Assembly (NCBI GenBank): GCA_948146395.1 | Contig: OX411544.1 | Location: 93,545,232-93,609,231, forward strand | Origin: Fragum whitleyi | Lineage: Eukaryota > Mollusca > Bivalvia > Cardiida > Cardiidae | Direction of reading: 5' to 3' | DNA length: 64,000 bases | Shown here: positions 1-15,000 of the stretch, in pieces | Numbering within the stretch: position 1 is the first letter of the stretch | How the letters are laid out: each line of letters begins with the position of its first letter | Notes under the pieces: generated by a model | Seen by the model: only the letters and a program-made list of their open reading frames with translations | Databases searched by the model: none | Told to the model about the DNA's origin: nothing | Position numbers and translations under genes: made by a program

Positions 1-69
1 TACATTAGATGAAGGTCCATTGAAGATATTGGGACGAATGATGTTTACAAAGAAGATGCCCCCTGCTAA
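1..69 (+). CDS. ZFYVE26: ZFYVE26 exon 1 of window (partial, 5' cut by edge)
   Basis: Read from base 2, this gives 22 codons plus AA, including [20 protein letters not shown], then donor GTTAGT. It joins exon 2 as AA|G (Lys) and continues into a stretch resembling human residues before a Ser-Cys-Cys motif. The exon is short and cut by the window edge, so its left boundary is unknown. Confidence 0.8.
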
Positions 70-3000
70 GTTAGTATATTTAACCCTTTGCTGTTTAATC
101 CCTGCTTTTTATGTGCCTATGTTTTTATGATTGAGAAAACATTGTGAAAAAAGAAGAAATTGCTTCTGACAAGCAATTCCTTCTTTTTCCACACTATTTT
201 CTAGAAAACATTGTGAAAAAAGAAAAAATTGCTTCTGACAAGCAATTCCTTCTTTTTCCACACTATTTTCTACCCTACTGAATGGTTATTTTTCAAATTA
301 AATCCACTTGAAATTTTCGTCTGCAAAACCTTTGAATTTGGATAGGTCCAAAATTTTGTAAGACAGGAAAGTGTTAAAACCTCTTAATTCCAACCATTAT
401 AATAGCGATGGACTTCTAAATTGCAATTTTTGAGTTATTTCCCTTTGTTGTTTTCATAATAATTTTGAGCACCAAGCACTGTACCATGCATATATTATGA
501 CAATTTGATTCCTTGTTGGACTTAATACATTTGTATATGCATTATATATCACCTGGAGCCAAGCAAATACTAGGCAACAGCATTTGGTGTTCTTGTTTGA
601 AATACATGTATTGCTCTACAAAAATTATGATTCTGCATTTCAATGGCTTAGTGCAAAAAAGTTGTAACAGCCTATTGAACATATAGACAGTTACAACTGT
701 TTCACGCTGAGCCATTGTTTTAAAGCATTTCATGCAGAATAAAAATCTTGGCAAAATGATATTATTATTAAAGTGCTGAAAGCACTGAAGCAGTGAATGT
801 CAGTCAGTATCTGTTTTTAGCTCAGCTGAGCATGAAGTGCTCAAGGTGAGCTATTGTGATCATCCAATGTCTATTGTCAGTGGTGCTTCATCCACAATTT
901 CTTTAAATATCTTCTCCTCCGAAACTGGTGGGCCAATCTTGATGAAACTTAGCAGGGATGATCCTTGGGTCAAGTTCTACCAGAGTTCTTTTAATAAATG
1001 AAATCCCCCCTTAACTTATTCTTTACCCTTAACAAAAACGGTGAAAATAGGAAAAACTTCAAAAATCTTCTTCTCTGAAACCAGAATGCAGGCAGCTAGT
1101 GGACCTCTACCAAGTTTGTTCATAACAAAACCCCAGGGTCATATTTCGGCTCCACCTGGGTGCATCCCTTTTTACATAGAATTAAAGAGCCAAAGTCTTC
1201 AAAAATCTTCTTCTCTGAAACCAGAAGACAGCTTTCATACTTGGTATATAGCATCATCTATTAGGCCTCTACCAAGTTGGCTCATATCAAGAACTTGGGA
1301 TAATAATGGGTTTTTTGAGTAAGATTGATTTATATTTAATTACGTGAACATCAAAAACATGTTGCCCCGGTAGAAGAAAGCTGGTGCGACCTCACAGTCT
1401 GCAACAGACAGAGGGAGAAAATAAAATAAATTGTCTTTGATGAAAGCATGAGTTTATTTCACGCGCCGAAAGAATCCAATATCCGGCGGCTTTTCTTACC
1501 ATCCGGATTAACCAAACATTACAATATCAAGTATCATCTGACAGAGACTTCAAGTATATTTCTTATGATTGGTTTGAATGCAAGTGTGGCCTAGATCAGC
1601 CTGCACTCAATTGTGCAATCTGATCCGAGTCCACACTTACATCTATAATCCAGTACAGAAGACAGTATGGTCACAATCAGCCCACGCATGACTGCACAAC
1701 CCAATCTGAGCTCACACTGTATCCCAAAAATAGTAGGTCCATGACAGTGCAGTCCAATCTGGATCTAAATTTGGCAACAACCTAAAATTATCAATAAAGG
1801 CTACATTCACAAGAATTACCTGACTAACATTATGCTGTTCTTTACAAATGATTGGTATGGAGAACCTAACAATCAGTTGCAAAGGACTGAAATCTATCTC
1901 TGCATTCTGGTAATTAGTTTAGAAATCCACTTGAACATTATTCAACATGTCTAGATTAAATAATCCCATAAATCAATCATTCATTCAGAATTACAAATAA
2001 CTAAGTACTTGATCCCGCGACCTGAAGAGTCATCCTTCATTGATGCTACCCCAAAATTAGTAACTCTAGCTAAAATGAGGTGGCACATGTCCACAGTGTT
2101 GACACAGATCAAGGCGCACACTGGTGCACCCAGATCAATGCCACCACTAAGGACACCGACCTCACCAAAACCTCCGGCAGTATATGGATACTGTTTAGCA
2201 ATAATATGAAACACTCTTCAATTGACCTTGACCCTCACTGGCACTAGCAACACACCTAGTAAGCTTACAAAAATGATAATCTACTGTCACTGTTTGATAT
2301 GAACCGAATGTTAACAAGTTCATCGGAATAACGTGTCTGGCTCGTTAGGGCAACAATATTACACAAATTGTTCACATCAAGGTATCACTTCGTAAATGCT
2401 TGTTCACTCGATATTCACGACTATTGTCACTAGTATCTTGGTCCATTAAATATCACTTAGATTTAGTCCCTTACAAAACCCCTTCTGTTTTCAGCAACTT
2501 GCAAACTTCTCAGTCATGTCAACCCATCTGCATCAAACCCCTCCAACAATGATTAAAGGAAAACAGGCAGTGTAAGCCAAGATCAGTCTGCACATCTGTG
2601 CAATCTGACCTCAGCCCAAACTGTCCGCAAAAACCTCATGTGCGACAGAAACGGGTTGAGAATAGCATGTCAATGAAAGTTAAATCGCTAGCACTGTTTA
2701 CATAAGGGATCATCATTTGAAATGAGCCTAGCAAGCCGTTGCCCTTGTCATGGTCAGATCCCTACTGCAAAGGCTTATGATTCCCCCAATAGGGTCCGAC
2801 CATGACAAGAGAACTGCATAAAATATATAATTCAACTAAAATCAGCTCATATTGACAACTCTGTATCTTCAATAAAGAGTACCAACAATATAGGGCAAAG
2901 TTAAATTGATCATGCCCTGATCACTGCATGATTGCACCTGCGAAAAATTATAAAATACTGTTGTGTAATCCCGCAGAAAAGGCCTATCTACTTATTCGAT

Positions 3001-6000
3001 GCCACCTTTTATAAGAAAACCCTCCCTTAAAAAGGCCAAGCCAACACGAGGATTGTCTGAGTTCCTGGTTTGAGCCCACATTAACCCTAAAGAACCTGTC
3101 CAAACCCCCCTATACCTTGCCTTCATTACCTGGGTACCTTAACTAATATTTGGCCTTACTCTTTAACTCACCTGCAACAGACAGAGGGAGAAAATAAAAT
3201 AAATTGTCTTTGATGAAAGCATGAGTTTATTTCACGCGCCGAAAGAATCCAATATCCGGCGGCTTTTCTACCCTCCAACATTAAAGAGTTCCCTCCTTTT
3301 AGACTGGCCACTTTCTCGGACCTTGCTCTAACTGTACTCTACAATCTTCGTACATAACGACCACTTAACTAGGATCATCGACTTATTTACAAAAAAATTA
3401 TTAAGTGGGGGGTACCTAATTCCCAATCGCTACAAACACATGATGCTTTAATTTGCCACTTGTGAAAATACAGCTTTTGTTGTTTACTCATGAAATATAA
3501 ATCGATCTTACACTGAAACAAACAATTATCCTCCATTTATTTTAGGCTTGAGAAGGTTGCAGCCAAACTTAGCCTGAATTTAACGCACATCATTGTCTAC
3601 AGTTGTTGCGTGAAGATACCAAGTAAGCGGGTACCAGTATTACAGGTTTTGAATCAGGAACCAGGTAAAGATATTATAAAATTTTCAATGAAAGACGGAT
3701 GTTGTGTCCCTTAATTTGAAAATTGAATTTCAGCCTAAATATTGAAATAGAAATTTGTCTGCTATTTGATGATTTTTGTGTTAAACAAGTATGATATGAC
3801 CTATGTCGCATGAGTGATATAGGCTTAGTAGTGTAATGACTATGCAATTAAGCTTATGCTATCTTGTTACTGTGAAAATGATATCATAACGGTTGTTATG
3901 GCAGTGTTCTATAAAAGGCATTAAATGTTTTCTTTGTTTAAATCTGTTCATTAATCATTGCTACCATAGCCAGCCCGGGAATTGAACGTAAGCGTTCGAC
4001 CTTCAATTGTTTAGAAGTCCGCTGCTCTACTGACTGAGCTAATCTGGCTGACAATAAATGTTATGCAAAAAATCTAATAAAAATATTTCAAGATTTTTGT
4101 CAATTTATTGCAAAGATTTGGGTCATATTATGCATATAACATTTGTGATAATGAAATACCAAATTTATCTTATCTCTCATTATCTGAAAAAGACAAAAAT
4201 TTGGCAAAGCCTCATTTGATCTGTTTATAGAGAACTCTTTGTGTAAATTTTGTATTTTAAAACCACTTGTTCATTATCCTCTATTTCTTGTATTTTCCGT
4301 TAACAGAAACTGAGACAGTAGTAGGAAAAGTTATACACAATTGTGGAAAGAGACCATCAAGTGGAATACCAACTATTTCAGAACCTGTTGAGTTTCTACA
4401 GAATATATTGCTGCGTCTGGTGAACCTTATGAAAGGTTAGTTCATTAAATCTTTCTTTAATGCTTTTCAGACGATGAACAAGATTTAATAGTTAGCTAGT
4501 GAACCTGTAATAGTTCCGCAACTCTTTGGAAGTAATGAACTTTAACAGTGTTTACTGAGGTTTCCTAATGATTTTCATTAGGAAACCTTAGTCAACATTG
4601 TGAAAGTTCATGAGTTCCAAAATGTCGCAGAACTATTACAGTTACACTACCTTAATACGAGTCAGTTTTACGATAAAAAAAGGAAATGCCTAAAACGATT
4701 AACTTTCTGTGGTTTTGACAGATGCACCCTTCTCACAAAGTTTTGGCAGACAGTATAGACTTAAGTCAGTCTGCACAGAAGTCATGAATTGAACAATAAC
4801 TTTTGAGTTGGGTAGATAAGAATATGAAAAGACTGTACTGAACAGGCAATTCTTGACTTAACATTGAGACCATTAATAACATTATAATTGTCATTTATTT
4901 CAAATAGAAAGATCGTATTAACTCAATATTTCTACCCTTATGTGAAATTTCCATATCAATTTAAACCACTAATAATTTTTGCATGTTTCTCTTTTCAAGT
5001 AAAAAATTCCTTTTTTTTTCCCCTGGAAAATTGATTAATTCCGACATTGTTCATTTTCCAGATATTGCCTCCAGATTCAATGCGGACAACTTATTCGACA
5101 TTGCCTGTGCCACACAACTTGGTAACTCTACTGACTTTTACACCAATGTGTCAGAGTTATCTACCCTACAGCAGGTCAGGTTATCTAACTTGGATCACGA
5201 CCAGAGGAAAGTTTTCTTTGGTAATCTGCAGACCATTATGACAATACACTGTCATATAAACCATATCAGGAAGATTAGAAACCAGGTAGGAGCTAGTGTT
5301 AGCTCACCTGACCACAAAGTACTAAAGGAGAACTTATGTGATCAGTCAATGTCCTTCATCTGTCTGTCCATCCATAAACAATAACAATAAATCTCCTCCT
5401 AAAGAACTGGACAAAATTCAACCAATTTTAAAACATATGATCCTTAGCTCATCCTTTTTTCACCAAACATTTCAAAGAATGAAGAAAGAGGTCAAAAGTA
5501 GGTCAAAAAGTAGGTCAAAAGATCAAATCTATGTTTAACTCTAGTTTCAGATATAAAAATCTGTGGTAAAGAAGATTTGGTTGCTCATCCAAAATGGAAT
5601 CACATAAAACATTAAAATCAAGGTATAAGGATACCCTATGATGAAAGAAAACCATTGATATATACAAATATTGTTTTATCCAGTGACTATTTATATAAAA
5701 AGAGTCCATGCAGTTTGCAACTGACTTTTAAGCTTACCTGTGAACAACATGCTCAAGGGGAATTTTAAGGATCAGCCTTTGTGCGTTGTCCATCGTCTGT
5801 TGTCAACAATCTTAAAAACTTCTCCTTCTCCTGAACCAATGGGTGGATTTCAATGAAATATTACAAGAATGTTCCTTGGGTGACCTTTTTCCAAAAATTT
5901 TTGCGAAATTTTGATTGGGCAGAAATATGGGAGTGGCAGGGGGCAGCTCATTTGAGCCCAAAATCTTTGAATGTCATCTCCTCTTGAACCAACAGGCCGA

Positions 6001-9000
6001 TTTTAATGAAACTTTACTAGAATGTTCCTTGGGTGACCCTTTTCAAAAACTGTACGGAGAATTTTGATGGGCTTATAAATATTGGCATGGCAGGGTAGGG
6101 CTTATTTTGAGCCCAAAATCTTTCAATGACATCTCCTGAACCACTGGGCCAATTTCAATGCAATTTTACCAGAATGTTTCTTAGGTGACTGTTTTCAGAA
6201 ATTGCAGAAATTGTTTGCAAAAAGTTGATTGGCTTATAAATATGGGCATGGCCAGGTGGGGCTAATCTTTAGCCCAAAATCTTTGAATAATATCTCCTGA
6301 ACCACTGGTTCTATTTCAATGAAACTTTACCAGAATGGTCCTTTTGTGACCCTTTTCAAAAATTGTTCTCAAAATTTTGATTGGCCCATAAATATAGGCA
6401 TGGCAGGGCGGGGTTACTTTTAGCTTGAATTCTTTGAAGGACATCTCCTCCTGAACCACTTGGCTGATTTCAATGAAACCTTACCGAAATGGTTCTTTGA
6501 TGACCCTCATCAAAAATTGTTTGCAAAATTTTGATTGGCCCATGAATATGGGTGTGGCAGGGCAGGGCTTATTTTGATTCTCCTTGGCAATGAATGGATG
6601 GGCAGGGTCTATTATCACTTTAAATTCTTGGAAAACATCTCCTCTTTTAGAATAAGGCAAATGTGAATGGAACTTTGCCAGAAAGTTACTTTTGGGAGAT
6701 CCACTCGACCAATAAAATTCAGGTGAGCAGTTTTAGGGCCATTTTGTCCCTCTTGTTTAAAAGCAATTTACAATATGAACAAAATTAGTTGTAATAACAT
6801 TTTACTTTATGAGTGGAAGGGCCAGTGCAAATGTTTTGTAAGTGCCTAAACTTAAAAAATATTTTGTTTCAAATATCATTTTAATTGTATTATGATTTTA
6901 CTCAAAAGCAGACAGCATGATTTGGAAGTCCAATATACTTAGAGAAGTAAGTATTTAACCCTTTGCTGTTTAATCCCTGTTTTTTACGTGCCTGTGATTT
7001 TATGATTGAGAAAACATTTTGAAAAAAAGAAGAAATTGCTCCTGACAAGCAATTTCTCCTTTTTCCACACTATTTTCTACCCTACTGAATGGTTATTTTT
7101 CAAATTAAATCCACTTTAAATTTTTGTCTGCAAAACCTTTGAATTTGGACATGTCCAAAATTTTGTAAAACAGGAAAGGGTTAACCCTGAATTTTACTGT
7201 AAAGCAGGTAGAAGAAGACAGCCATTACACAAGAAGGACACACAGACTGAAACACTATGAAGAGATGACATCTAGAGAACAAATCACAATGTTAAATACC
7301 TTCTGTTATAGAGTTGGTGAAGTTGGCGTTGTCAGGTTGGTGTGTTAATTTGTATCCTGTGGAGTTTAAAATTAGTTTAGGAAATATTGTCAGATTTTGG
7401 ACATTTTAAAGAGTCTTGATCTATGTTTTTTTTAAAAGGTGATTAAAAAGAAAAGGGTAGTGTAGAGTGACATAAGACTGTCCGTCTATGCAGGCTGATC
7501 TTAGTCTATACTGTCTTCCAAAGATTTTTGTTGGAAAATGAATTGCAGGGAAAGGATTAACCATTCAAGATAAGGATAGCTTTTTGGGGGGCATGCAGGA
7601 TTTATATCAGCATACATTAATTTATCAATAAATGACATCTACAGAATTGGTAAGGGAATTAGCCCAAAATACAAAAGGAATATAAATGGATTTGAGTTTT
7701 AGCTTAATTAATGGTGGGGTTGTGTTTAGGTCTGTCTTTGGACAAGATACTTCATAGTCTTTCCTCAGTCAACTAGACTTTAAATGAGAGACAGTTTTCA
7801 AAATTCAAGAAAAAGAATATGATGGTTGTACTGTTTATTTCTTGGCTATTAGTGAAGGCAATTAGAAGTGTTTCATAAATATAAATATTTCTGTTATATC
7901 TGTTGTGAAAAAAACAACACTAATTTTGTCTTATCATTTTCTACAGTTTGTTTGACCTAAAGTATCAGATAAACCGTTGTGGTTTATTTGCCCCATCAGA
8001 GTGGGGCAAATCCCTAGAGTATAGACTGTATCCCCTGAACCCTGAAGATCCCTGGTACCTGGCAGCTCCCAGATCAGATCCCCTATTACTGTTTGCTGTA
8101 ACAACTTGTGGGGTCTCCTCACCCCCCATACAGGTAAGTGGGCCATCTGTAGTACACCTTTTATACTGTCAAATCTTAACCCTTGTCATGCTGAAAAAAA
8201 TTTTGCTAAAAATTTTCATTGAAATCAAAGGGCAAAAAGTACTGAAATTAACAAATGAAGGTCATTTTTTTTTTTTTTAAAAAAAAACACTAAATCTATT
8301 GACAATTCTGGTTTGAAAGTGAGAAACAGGTGGTGTAGACTAACATCAGACTGCACATATGTGCAGGCTGATGTTTGTCTATAGCTCCTGCCAAAGCTGG
8401 AATATTCCGGTTAACAAGGGTTAATCTGGTCTGAACATGTAGTACTGTAGGTAATACTTCAAAGTCAGGTGTGTGTCTGCCTGTAGTTACACAATAGTAA
8501 AATAGTCTCTTTTTATACCCCCTTAGAACGCATATTTTCAGTGGTATACTGCCTCAGCCTGTCTGTCCGTCTTTCTTTCTGTCTGTTCATCAATCTTTGG
8601 ACACATATACTAGTAATTTTGTGTCGCTAACTCCTCCTTTAGTTTTCCTTCAAATCCTTTGACATTTTGTCCAAACATTTATCACATGTTGAAATTTTGC
8701 AAGATGCAATTTTGAGGTCCCAGCTCCTCGTGGTTCAAGAATTATGTGTCACAAACTCCTCCTTTAGTTTTCCTTCAATAGCTTTAAAATGTTATACAAA
8801 TATTTATCACATGTTGAAGTTTTGTAAGGCGCAAATTTGAGGTCTTGACTTCCCCTGGTTCAAGAAATATCTTGGTCGCATGAGCAAGATTGACTGTATA
8901 CGGGTTCATTTGTGTTCCACAATCACATCTTATTCACTTTTTGAGTGATTTCAGCAGGGCTGTAGAAATACAGATTTTCTCCACTTGTTCATGGACAATC

Positions 9001-12000
9001 AAAGTCAATTTCTCACTTGTCCAGGATCAAAATGAACTTGTCTGCAAAAAATGGATTGGTAAATATTGAGAATCATTATTTTTAATGAAGAAAGTGTTGT
9101 AATCAAGCTTTTTTTTGTCTTTAATGAAAAAAATGCTGGGTTACAGCATTTTCTTCATTAAAGACAATGTTTTCTACCCTTTGAAACAAACATTAGGATG
9201 ACTTTTCTTGTAGATCTTTTTAGAACTGTTCCTAGATTTGCTTTGGAATTGACTTGTCTACAGACAAGAACCCTAGAAAAATGTACTTGCCTGCAAGTCA
9301 AAAAGCTCATGTTAGACAAGTCAGACATGGGAATTCCACACCCCTGATTTTAGTATACACAGCTTAAGCAGACAGAATAGACAAAGATCCTAGCCTTCAG
9401 TGCCTGCTTTCTATTTAATCATTGTAAAAATAAACAATTAAAAAAAAACTTGTTCACTAGAAAAAATGCCTAAAAATATGGCATTTATTTAAGAAAAAAT
9501 AATTTATGAGTATAAGGGTGAAGATATTAATTTCATTCATAGATACTTTCACCAGAGAATTTGAACAAACAGTTGGACACCTGTATGATGAACTTTCTGC
9601 AGACTACAGTGCATATAGACAAACAGCGTAAACTGGTAGGTGGATTTAGTAAATCTTTTTATAATATGACCTACGTCGCCGGAGTGAAATAACCCAGTTG
9701 AATATTTTTGATATTACATGAGTGTTATAACACTAGTGGAATAACTATGCAAATGAGCTTAGAGCAAATAGCAACGCTATTTTGAACCTTTGAAATGACG
9801 TTTTAATGTTTCTATTGTGAAGTCAGTTTTTAACGGTGTTATTAGTTTCGCTGAATATTGAAGTGATGAATTTCAAGAATTTTTGCCCCTTTTTTTTGCA
9901 AAAATTCGGTTCATATTAAAATAGAAAATAAAATTCATGCTCATAAAATACAGCATTTATTGAACTTGTCATCCAAAACAGATAAAAACTGGGCGTAGCC
10001 CGTTTTTTATGTGTTTATAGATGACTTGTTTAATAAATTCAGTATTCAATGACCACTCATTCAATATCCTCTATATTTTAAACCTACTTATGGACTAATA
10101 ATGAAAATGGAAATTACCTGTAGTTAGTGATGAAAATAAATTTTGCTATCTTCATTCATCTAAATAACTAAGATAGGTCTAGTTTGAATTTAAAGGCACT
10201 TACAATTAAAATCATTTTGAGGTAGCATTATGGATTTTAAATTGAGGTTCATAAAATCTTTGTGTAGTATTCAAAGTTTTTCTGTCTATATAGTTGAAGG
10301 TCACATTTTGTACATTTATGAACAGCAATGTAGTTGTATTTACCAGTATGAATTATGATGTTTGTTTAGATAAAGATTCCTGAGGTATTGTTATGGCACA
10401 GACGAGATTTCATATCTGATCAGTTTAGGATAGAGGGAGTGTCAGAGAATGAAGGACTGATAGCTTTTATAGCCTCACACTTGGATGGAGAGAAAGAAAG
10501 ACAGATAAAGGATGTCATGGCACTGGATAGAGAAACAAAGAAACGAGGTAAATTAAGGACAATTATGATATGAAGGTCAGGATTAATTGGCAGACATTTT
10601 CCTTAGGTGGTCCACTTTAAAAACTATATAGATATTTGATTTGAAAAAAAAAGGTTATTTATTTCTAAGAATTTGCAACAGAAAATAATACAGTACAGTA
10701 TTTATACATCCTCCCCCACCAATCTTTCAAGATGAGTGGGGTATTTTGGTTTCTCAATGACTGACTGTCACTCCATCCATCTCTAGACCTTTTCAATTTT
10801 CTGGACTCTGGTTCAAGAACAGAATGACATGGAATCATGAAAATTTGCACAGTCATTATCTTTGAACCAAGGAAGTGTCCTATTGTTTCTTGACTAAAAA
10901 GGTCAAAGGTCAAGAACTCAATTGAGCTTTATCCCAAAACCATTTCAAGTACTGGGACAAAGAGCTGGTTTGGGATATAAGTCGGCTTTGCTGTTTGTCT
11001 GGCAACCTGTCTGTCTGTCAATCCATATATCTGTCTGTTGCTCTGGCTGTAGACTTTTCTGTTTAGGACTTTAACTCCAGAATCAATTGACCTAAAAATA
11101 TTAAACTTAATATAATAGTTGCCCATGACCTAAAGAAGTGCTTTATTTTTTTGGTTTCACAAATGTGAAGATCAAAATTGAACTTTGTCATTTAACCATT
11201 TCTGGGCTCCAAAACAAAATGACCTAAAATCGTCAAATTTCATCGAATTGTTGCCCTTGACGAAAGGAAATACCCTATTGTTTTTCAGGTCACAAAGGTC
11301 AAATCTGAAAAAAGTTTGAAAAAAGATTCTGGACTCCAACTCTTAAATCGATTGACCTTGCATTGATAGCTCTTCTACAGAGAGAAAGTGCCTGTTTTTG
11401 TTGCTACAAGTGTAGTTCATGCTGAGGTTGTCATATAATCCTGCAGAATAATCCAGACCTGCATTTAGGATACAAAAACATTTGTGAACATGAACAAAAT
11501 GCTCCCTAGTTTAGCACCTGAGTCTAAAGGGGAAAAAAGGGTACCATTTCTTTAACTCTGTGCTATTTTCTTCTTGAAGACAAGGCAAAAATGTGTGTGG
11601 CTTTACTTTTTTAAATGTGACCAGTCATGCAAAAAGGGATCAACTTGAAAGTGCGTAAAGTGTTGACCCTTGTCAGACTACGCGGATTGCACAGACTGAC
11701 TAAGGTCAAAACTTTTCACTCTCTACAAATTTTCTGAATCTAGAATAATCAATCTACCTTCCTATGAAAGAATTATTGAAACGCAACTTCTGGTTGGCCT
11801 GTTCTATGACCAATCTCTTTTTCAAATGTTTATTTTATGGAGTTCCTAGATGGTCCCTTTTCGCGTGACCGGTCACATATGTTTTCCCTGTTACTGCCAT
11901 GAAAATAGCAGTAAAACTTGTTTCTCCCAAAAAGCTTTATTCCAAATTTGTTCATTATTTCGAGAATCTTTATCTAGGAATTTTTGATAATTTAAAGTTT

Positions 12001-15000
12001 TGTGGTCTTATATTACAGATTCTTCCAATGATCTTCCATATGACATTGAGGTAATTCCAAGTTGTAAAACCTTCATGTGCGTGTTCGACTTTGAATCCAT
12101 TCCAAAAGCAGAGTTGTACCACAATTCCTCCAATCAACTTCCTGTTAAAGAAGGTTCAGGTGACAGTGCTTTCTTTGACGGTGATATTACATATGACCTC
12201 ACACCAAATACACTTGAGTACATCAAAGGTGACTGTCCCCTTGTGGCAACCCTCGTCAGTCTTGTGTGTTCTGATGATGTCGATGAAACAAATATGGACG
12301 ATGCCTTTGACGAGACATATTTCAATGTCAGTGGTAGTCATGGATCACATGACTCTAATTATGATTTAACAAATCGTGAGAGGGCAGCTTCATCTATGAG
12401 TGTTGTGGACATGAAAAGTTATCGTTATGAAAAATTGACATACGAATATCCAACATTAAAGCGACATCTGCTGAATTTCATCGTTCCAATGGCAGCTTCT
12501 GAGGACCATGACATACTTAAAGGTGATGATCCTATATTGAAACTGCTGACTAGTGAAATTATGGAAAAGTTCAAAACTAATATGTTAAGTTTACATGAAA
12601 GTGTGGAATTTCAAATCTGCTTGACTGGTTTACTGAGTGAGCTATTTTCACACAGGAAGTGGACAGAAATAGTGCAAGTCATAGACAGTATACCAGTCAC
12701 AGTGTTGAAGCATAATACGAGTCTGTGTAGTTTACGAGATTTTGTCATTATTTGTGTGATACATGCTATATGTGGTACTGGAAATACAAACAATACTCTT
12801 CCAAAGGAGAAGTCAGAGAAGGTGTGTACACTGTTACACGAGGTGATGTGTGTAGAAACTCAAGCTCGTGAACTTTTAGCAGTACATGGACGATTAGAGA
12901 TTGAACATAACATGGATCTATTTGACATGTGTCTGTCTAATACAGAACTCAGTGATAGTATGAGGATAGCTGTTCTAGCAAAGTCTAAGAGGATTAAAGT
13001 CTATTATAGGGTAAGTCTATCTTTAAGGTAGTGGACCTGTAATAGTTTTGCAAAGATTTTTAAGATGAAATAAATTTTACAGTGTTAACCGAGGTTTCCT
13101 AATGATTTTCATTAGGAAACCTCTGTCAACATTGTGAAAGCTCATGATTTCTGAAATGTTCTACTACCACTACCTTAATTACAAAATCAATAGATACATA
13201 AGTCAGATGATCTCTTCCTTACAAATTCAAAGTATGGTAGTATTTATGACATCTTTTTATGCCCCCGATAGGGAGGCATCATAAATTTGACTTGTCCGTC
13301 CGTCTGTCTGTCCGTCTGTCCGTCCGTCATTCCGTCCCAAAACTTTAACATTGGCCATAACTTCCTTATTACTTAACATATTCGCATCATACTTTACCAC
13401 AACATTCCTTGGTACATTACCTTTCTGTAGGCACATACTTTGGTGACCTTGACCCCTGGATGACCTTGACCTTCAACATAGATTGGCCATAATTTAAAAT
13501 CAAAGCGGTGTCGGGGGCATTGTCATCTTACAGTGACAGCTCTTGTTTTTTAGTAAATGGACATATTTTATCTGATTCAATTTAAAGTTAAATTTAAGAA
13601 GGTTTAGTTGTATAGTGCAGTTTGATTTCAGGATACAAAACTTGATTTCTTCTAACAAGGTCAAGGTCATCACACAAGGTCAATTTATCAAAACTTAACC
13701 ATAAAACTTAATAATTTTTGATAACTTAGAGACCATACAAGTTGAAGAGCTCATATTTTGCATGATGACAGATCTCATTAATATTCATCAGCAGCAACTA
13801 AGTTTAAGGTCATCTTATCAGGTCTAGGTCATCTATCAAGGTCAAATTAAGCAAAATTTACCAAAAATATCAATTTTTTATGCCTACTGAAAGAAGGGAT
13901 GTATTGTGTGATCAACCATGGCATCATTTGGGTGTGTGACATTCTATTTTTTATTCAGAGTATAATTCTGTCTTTAAGTGACCAATTGACTTGTAAATCT
14001 CTAACTGGCTTAATTTTTAGATATTTCCCTTTGTTGTTTTTCATACTTGGACATCAAACAGTGTAATAAGTGTATCTTGTGACAATTCGCCACTTTGTTT
14101 AAATTTTTCAATAATATTTAGATTGGCTTGAAACTAATCAAAGGATATTGAGGTCAAGGTTATCTGACCAGGTCAAGGTCATATGTCATGGACAAACTTA
14201 CTGAAACATAACCAAATAACTTAACATTTTAAACTTAAAGCCTATTCAAGCTACAGTGCTCATATTTGGCATGATGTGAGAGTTCATCAAACCATATTTG
14301 ATTTCTTAGGTCAAGGTTATCTGATAAGGTTAAGGTCATCTATCAGGGAGCAACTTCTGAAAAAAAGAAAATAGAAATAAACGTTTCGGGGGTAAATAGT
14401 GTTTCACAAACATGTCTTGTTTGCTCAGAAAAATTCTCATGGTCTGGATTGCATTTGATCCCAGGACCTTCTGATCCCAAACCCAATGTTCTTACCACTA
14501 GGCCATGGACTCCACATAATCTCACCTGTCAAGCAGATAGATGATCCAATAGAAAAACATTATTTTTGAATGTGAGTTTGGTTACAAATGATTTTTGATA
14601 TCAGCATGAAATTCATAATTGACAGGTAACAGAATGTGCAAAGAACCTTCAGATAAAGTTATCCCTACAGAGTTCTGATTTAATCACAGAGGAGGATAAA
14701 ACAGCTGCCAAGAAAAGACATCTGATTCTAGATAAGTAGGTGTTCCTTTAACTTTCCTGTTTTACAAAATTTTGGACTTGTCCAAATTCATAGGTTTTGC
14801 AGACGAAAATTAAAAGTGGATTTAATTTGAAAAATAACCATTCAGCAGGGTAGGAAATAGTGTGGAAAAAGAAGAAATTGCTTGTCAGAAGCAATTTCTT
14901 CTTTTTTCACAATGCTTTCACAATCATAAAATCACAGGCACGTAAAAAGCAGGGATTAAACAGCAAAGGGTCAACTCAATTTATAATATGAACTTTGTTG

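Noticed and set aside
1981..2214. Overlapping frames on both strands in the 98-bp-repeat region
   Set aside because: Short, no family resemblance, and surrounded by decayed repeats.
6906..6946. A possible small exon (aaagcag, open frame [10 protein letters not shown], donor gtaagt)
   Set aside because: It needs phase 1 from exon 4, which ends in phase 0. Exon 4 joins exon 5 directly in phase (CAG|GTA).
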